NCBI RefSeq assembly: GCF_002811945.1
Contig: NZ_NPDX01000002.1
Span: forward strand, 340,830 to 404,829
Reading direction: 5' to 3'
Source: Leptospira harrisiae
Lineage (GTDB): Bacteria > Spirochaetota > Leptospiria > Leptospirales > Leptospiraceae
DNA length: 64,000 nt
Part shown: in pieces, positions 61,618 to 64,000 of the stretch
How positions within the stretch are numbered: the stretch's first letter is position 1
How the letters are laid out: each line of letters starts with the position of its first letter
The notes under the pieces: model-generated
Seen by the model: the letters and a program-made list of their open reading frames with translations, nothing else
Told to the model about the DNA's origin: nothing
Database searches by the model: none
Program-made: the position numbers and the translations under genes

Positions 61618-62148
61618 TTAATAATAATCCTTTATCAACCGAAAGTAGGAATTCAATAGTATCAAAAAACAAAAGGCAATCATCACCATTCGAAAAATCG
61701 AAATTTGTTTAAAAACAATTTTAATTTTTAAAACTTTATCCCAATGAGTAGTTCCATTTTTAAATAAGTAAAAAATACTAAATAAAGCAAATAAAATTGA
61801 GATTTTTGGAATCATAAATCCCAATCCAAAACAGAAAACATAAAATGAACGGTATAAAATTATAGTGATGGGAATCTCTTGATTTTCATTAGATACTAAG
61901 TGAATATTAAAAATCTTTTTTCCTAAACTTCCCTTTGCGAAAAATTGAAAGGATGTATCATATATTATGAAAACAATAAAAGTCATTATATATGGGAGAA
62001 TTTGGTTTAATATTTCTCCATTAATACGAACTAAAATAAATTCTCTCAAAGGAAGTGATAGTATTTCAGCAACTTTAATATCAAATACTTTTGCGAGAAT
62101 ACGAGCTGTATAGTGATTGTTAGGTTTTTGGTTCAATTTTTTTTCCAA
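61618..62148 (-). CDS. RDD-family membrane protein
   Basis: A 176-residue protein with four transmembrane segments and RDD-family marks: Ala-Arg-Ile-Leu-Ala-Lys-Val-Phe-Asp near the N-terminus, Gly-Ser-Leu-Gly-Lys-Lys-Ile-Phe-Asn-Ile in the middle and Thr-Thr-His-Trp-Asp-Lys near the C-terminus. The classical Arg-Asp-Asp set is incompletely kept. Some RDD proteins are sodium/proton antiporters, most are uncharacterised. It is downstream of the DUF1993 gene on the same strand, but a hairpin lies between them. Confidence 0.75.
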   Translation of the reverse strand: MEKKLNQKPNNHYTARILAKVFDIKVAEILSLPLREFILVRINGEILNQILPYIMTFIVFIIYDTSFQFFAKGSLGKKIFNIHLVSNENQEIPITIILYRSFYVFCFGLGFMIPKISILFALFSIFYLFKNGTTHWDKVLKIKIVFKQISIFRMVMIAFCFLILLNSYFRLIKDYY

Positions 62149-62173
62149 TTTGAAATTCTAACTTTATTCAAGA

Positions 62174-62194
62174 GGGCTCTTTGTATCAGAGCCC
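62174..62194. terminator. Stem-loop between DUF1993 and RDD genes
   Basis: GGGCTCT, loop TTGTATC, AGAGCCC: a perfect 7-bp stem, 27 bases beyond the DUF1993 stop. No T-run follows on the minus strand, so termination may be partial. Confidence 0.55.
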
Positions 62195-62221
62195 ACAGAA
62201 ATTTTCAAATACAGTTTCCAT

Positions 62222-62740
62222 CTATTTTTTATAAGGCATCTCACCCAAATAATCTTTTTTGCCAATTTCAATTCCGTTGTGTCGGAGAATCGCATAGGCA
62301 GTTGTTATATGAAAGTAAAAATTAGGAATTGCATGTTGTGTGAGGTATTCAAGGCCTGTTAAATATTTTCCTTCCCATCTTGGTTGTGAAACTTTGATTT
62401 CATTCACTGATTTAAAATCTTCTTCTTTATAAGTATCCAAGTATTGGATCACTGATTGGATTCTTAGTTTGAGTTCATTTAAATTTTTTTCAGAATCGTC
62501 ATGAACAGGTGCTTCTTTTCCTGTGATACGAGCGACACAAAGTTTGGCGGTATCGCAAGCAATTTGAATTTGTTTTGTTAGCTGGAATTGGTCAGGAAAG
62601 AGTCGAGCGTTGAGTAGGTTCTCAAAAGGGAACTTCTTGGTTTCAGAATGGATTTCTGCTTTTTCTAAAATTTTGATTAAATTCCCAAGACCCTTTTTAA
62701 AGGATTGGACGGAGATTTCATAAATAATGGATTCATTCAT
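62222..62740 (-). CDS. DUF1993-family protein
   Basis: A 172-residue cytoplasmic, mostly helical protein. Typical DUF1993 patches: Leu-Leu-Asn-Ala-Arg-Leu-Phe-Pro-Asp-Gln-Phe, Gln-Ile-Gln-Ile-Ala-Cys-Asp-Thr-Ala-Lys, and Pro-Asn-Phe-Tyr-Phe-His-Ile-Thr-Thr-Ala-Tyr-Ala-Ile-Leu-Arg-His-Asn-Gly near the end. The fold is a DinB-like four-helix bundle; DinB relatives often bind a metal through histidines and act in thiol-dependent reactions, but no function is assigned to this family. Confidence 0.88.
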   Translation of the reverse strand: MNESIIYEISVQSFKKGLGNLIKILEKAEIHSETKKFPFENLLNARLFPDQFQLTKQIQIACDTAKLCVARITGKEAPVHDDSEKNLNELKLRIQSVIQYLDTYKEEDFKSVNEIKVSQPRWEGKYLTGLEYLTQHAIPNFYFHITTAYAILRHNGIEIGKKDYLGEMPYKK

Positions 62741-62771
62741 TGTTCTACTCGAATTGAAGAAGATATAGAAT

Positions 62772-62884
62772 CAATCTAATAAATTAGAACAAATTTATTA
62801 GATTGGGTCAAACTTGCGATGGCAAAAAAGTTTATCAAAAACTTTTGATTCAATGATTACTTTGGCCGGCCAAAAGACCAAAGT
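62772..62884. repeat. Three consecutive inverted repeats in the DUF1993/OMP gap
   Basis: CAATCTAATAAATT / AATTTATTAGATTG (62772-62805) is a perfect 14-bp stem with a 6-base loop. AAAAGTTT / AAACTTTT follows at about 62825-62846. ACTTTGG (62859-62865) / CCAAAGT (62878-62884) encloses the palindrome TTTGGCCGGCCAAA (62861-62874). The last may terminate the outer-membrane-protein gene; the first lies just upstream of the DUF1993 gene and may be an operator. Confidence 0.6.
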
Positions 62885-62899
62885 TTTATTTACAAAATT

Positions 62900-63838
62900 C
62901 TAGATGGAAATTCCACCAGAAACGATGAGTTCTAAAAATCCAAAATTTTGAGAAGCACGGTTAGATCCACCACTTGTCAAAACATCAGTTAGGTCTATAT
63001 ATCCACCCTTACCACCAAATTCCAGAAAGTAAGTGCGTGAAAATTCATACCGAGTGGCAACGTATCCAGAAACACCATACCCAGAAACATGGAAGTTATT
63101 ATTTTGTCCTTTGCCTAACACGCGTACGTCGCTTCGACAAACCACGGGACCACCACCAATGGAAGATACCAAACTAAGTCCACTCAATCCATCAGACGAA
63201 GTATAAAGAGGAGTGATCCATCCAAAATCTAAAAATAGATAATTTAATCCATCTGTATGTTCATACTTTAGTATATCGGGTGTTAACGTAACGGTTTGTT
63301 CTCCACCATGATACCCGGCCATTTCCTGCACGTGGTTAGGGAAGAGGTAGATAAAGAGAGCGGCTTCGGTTGACAATGCCATTTGGTTTTTTGCAATCAC
63401 ACCTGGATCGATGTATCCTGAATATTTGACCGGCTGTCCTGGTGTTACCACATATTTCATATGGTCTTCACCAAAGGATAAGAAGAATCGATCCGTAAAA
63501 AAATAACTGAATTTTAGATTGTACTGAGGGATTTCAAACTTTGACGGGTTTAGATAAACATCTGCTCGAAAGGATTCCGGTTTGTCCCTGGCATCCACAG
63601 CTTTTAAAGTATAGTTGTAACCAGGACCACGAAAGTTGATATCACTTTGGGTGTAATAATCTCTGTTATACCCCCATTGGATATTCCAACGTCCTTTTTT
63701 GTCGTGAATGGTGGAAGTAACCTCGTTTTCATTGGCCCAAATGGAAGGGCTAAACATAAGAAAAAGGAATAAAACGAAAGATTTTTGTTTTATAGAAACA
63801 AGCAGCTGTTTGGTTCCTGCGGTATACAAACTGTACAT
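62900..63838 (-). CDS. Putative outer-membrane protein
   Basis: A 312-residue protein with an unusually long n-region and a signal peptide ending around Ile-Trp-Ala before Asn-Glu-Asn-Glu (about residue 35). The mature part alternates hydrophobic and polar residues, is rich in Tyr/Phe/Gly, and ends in a strand (Glu-Leu-Ile-Val-Ser-Gly-Gly-Ile-Ser-Ile), as expected for a beta-barrel of 8-12 strands. Proteins of this kind are common in Leptospira, but I do not recognise a named family. The start at 63838 has only a weak ribosome-binding site. Confidence 0.72.
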   Translation of the reverse strand: MYSLYTAGTKQLLVSIKQKSFVLFLFLMFSPSIWANENEVTSTIHDKKGRWNIQWGYNRDYYTQSDINFRGPGYNYTLKAVDARDKPESFRADVYLNPSKFEIPQYNLKFSYFFTDRFFLSFGEDHMKYVVTPGQPVKYSGYIDPGVIAKNQMALSTEAALFIYLFPNHVQEMAGYHGGEQTVTLTPDILKYEHTDGLNYLFLDFGWITPLYTSSDGLSGLSLVSSIGGGPVVCRSDVRVLGKGQNNNFHVSGYGVSGYVATRYEFSRTYFLEFGGKGGYIDLTDVLTSGGSNRASQNFGFLELIVSGGISI

Positions 63839-63913
63839 ATCGCCATTTTCTAAATTTGTATCAAAATCGAATAGGCGAATGTATGTTTGGTTTCGGAAAA
63901 GAAGGGATTTTTT

Positions 63914-64000
63914 TTAGTAACTCCCCCCGCTGCCACCAATACCTGCTCCACCGGAGGAACCCGCAGAATATGTCAGTCCGCTAAAAGGTAATTTGACTGG
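63914..64000 (-). CDS. C-terminal end of a glycine-rich protein (truncated by window)
   Basis: On the minus strand the frame is open from the window edge to a TAA at 63914-63916, 29 codons including the stop. It encodes a Gly/Ser-rich tail ending Gly-Gly-Ser-Gly-Gly-Ser-Tyr. The next minus-strand gene starts 75 bp further on. Such tails occur on exported or membrane proteins (compare the TPM-domain protein at 2670-3614). The rest of the gene lies outside the window. Confidence 0.5.
   Translation of the reverse strand, partial: PVKLPFSGLTYSAGSSGGAGIGGSGGSY

Noticed and set aside
1..64000. CRISPR arrays, prophage genes, insertion sequences, tRNA or rRNA genes
   Set aside because: No regularly spaced repeats, no transposase, integrase or phage structural proteins, and no intergenic segment folding as a tRNA was found on reading both strands.

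Overview
The window is AT-rich and densely packed, with short gaps, many 1-30 bp gene overlaps and frequent TTG/GTG starts. Protein content points to a spirochaete of the genus Leptospira: 7TMR-DISM sensors, LytTR/LytS-type signalling, short lipoproteins with relaxed lipoboxes, and paralogous lipoproteins of a type I associate with that genus. An OxyR-AhpC-AhpF locus and an aromatic ring-cleavage cluster suggest a free-living (saprophytic) lineage rather than a pathogen. That assignment is inference; no rRNA or tRNA gene is present to test it.

Layout. 1-978: 5'-truncated membrane AraC regulator. 1011-3614: SulP anion transporter and a TPM-domain membrane protein. 3675-8531: TolC / MacA / MacB-like tripartite efflux operon ending in its TetR regulator. 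8539-12560: copper cluster behind a near-consensus promoter, comprising a cupredoxin + NosD-like beta-helix + membrane-domain fusion, a small PLDc_N-like membrane protein, a two-domain multicopper oxidase and a SCO copper chaperone. 12532-23029 (minus strand): SpoIIE phosphatase, LytTR response regulator, three small lipoproteins, TonB-dependent receptor, Cys-rich lipoprotein, ExbB, ExbD, TonB and LytS-type histidine kinase, i.e. a complete energised outer-membrane import system bracketed by signalling genes. 23119-26303: oxyR, ahpC, ahpF. 26289-29146 (minus): hybrid sensor kinase and an unknown protein.

29293-38184: alpha-2-macroglobulin lipoprotein with intact thioester motif, penicillin-binding protein 1C and a membrane sulfatase/phosphotransferase-like protein. 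38181-42594: small regulatory genes (TetR, DUF5329 protein, NmrA-like reductase, AraC, ECF-type sigma factor, DUF1304 protein) with palindromic operator candidates in the divergent promoters. 42764-46236: tandem pair of about 530-residue lipoprotein paralogues. 46483-49576: glgA and pckA, divergent, with tandem hairpins after pckA. 49691-52392: two Gfo/Idh/MocA oxidoreductases facing an SGNH hydrolase, possibly a glycan-modification islet. 52536-53804: DUF1761 protein and AraC regulator. 53886-54024: an isolated, very GC-rich, strongly folded element without a credible gene.

54159-61465: a TetR gene, then flavin monooxygenase, extradiol dioxygenase, fumarylacetoacetate-hydrolase-fold enzyme and SDR in one plus-strand operon, facing a SnoaL-like protein and a metallo-beta-lactamase-fold lipoprotein; the order suggests hydroxylation, meta-cleavage and hydrolysis of an aromatic compound. 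61618-64000: RDD protein, DUF1993 protein, an outer-membrane-like protein and the end of a glycine-rich protein, with several inverted repeats between them. No CRISPR array, insertion sequence, prophage or RNA gene was recognised.
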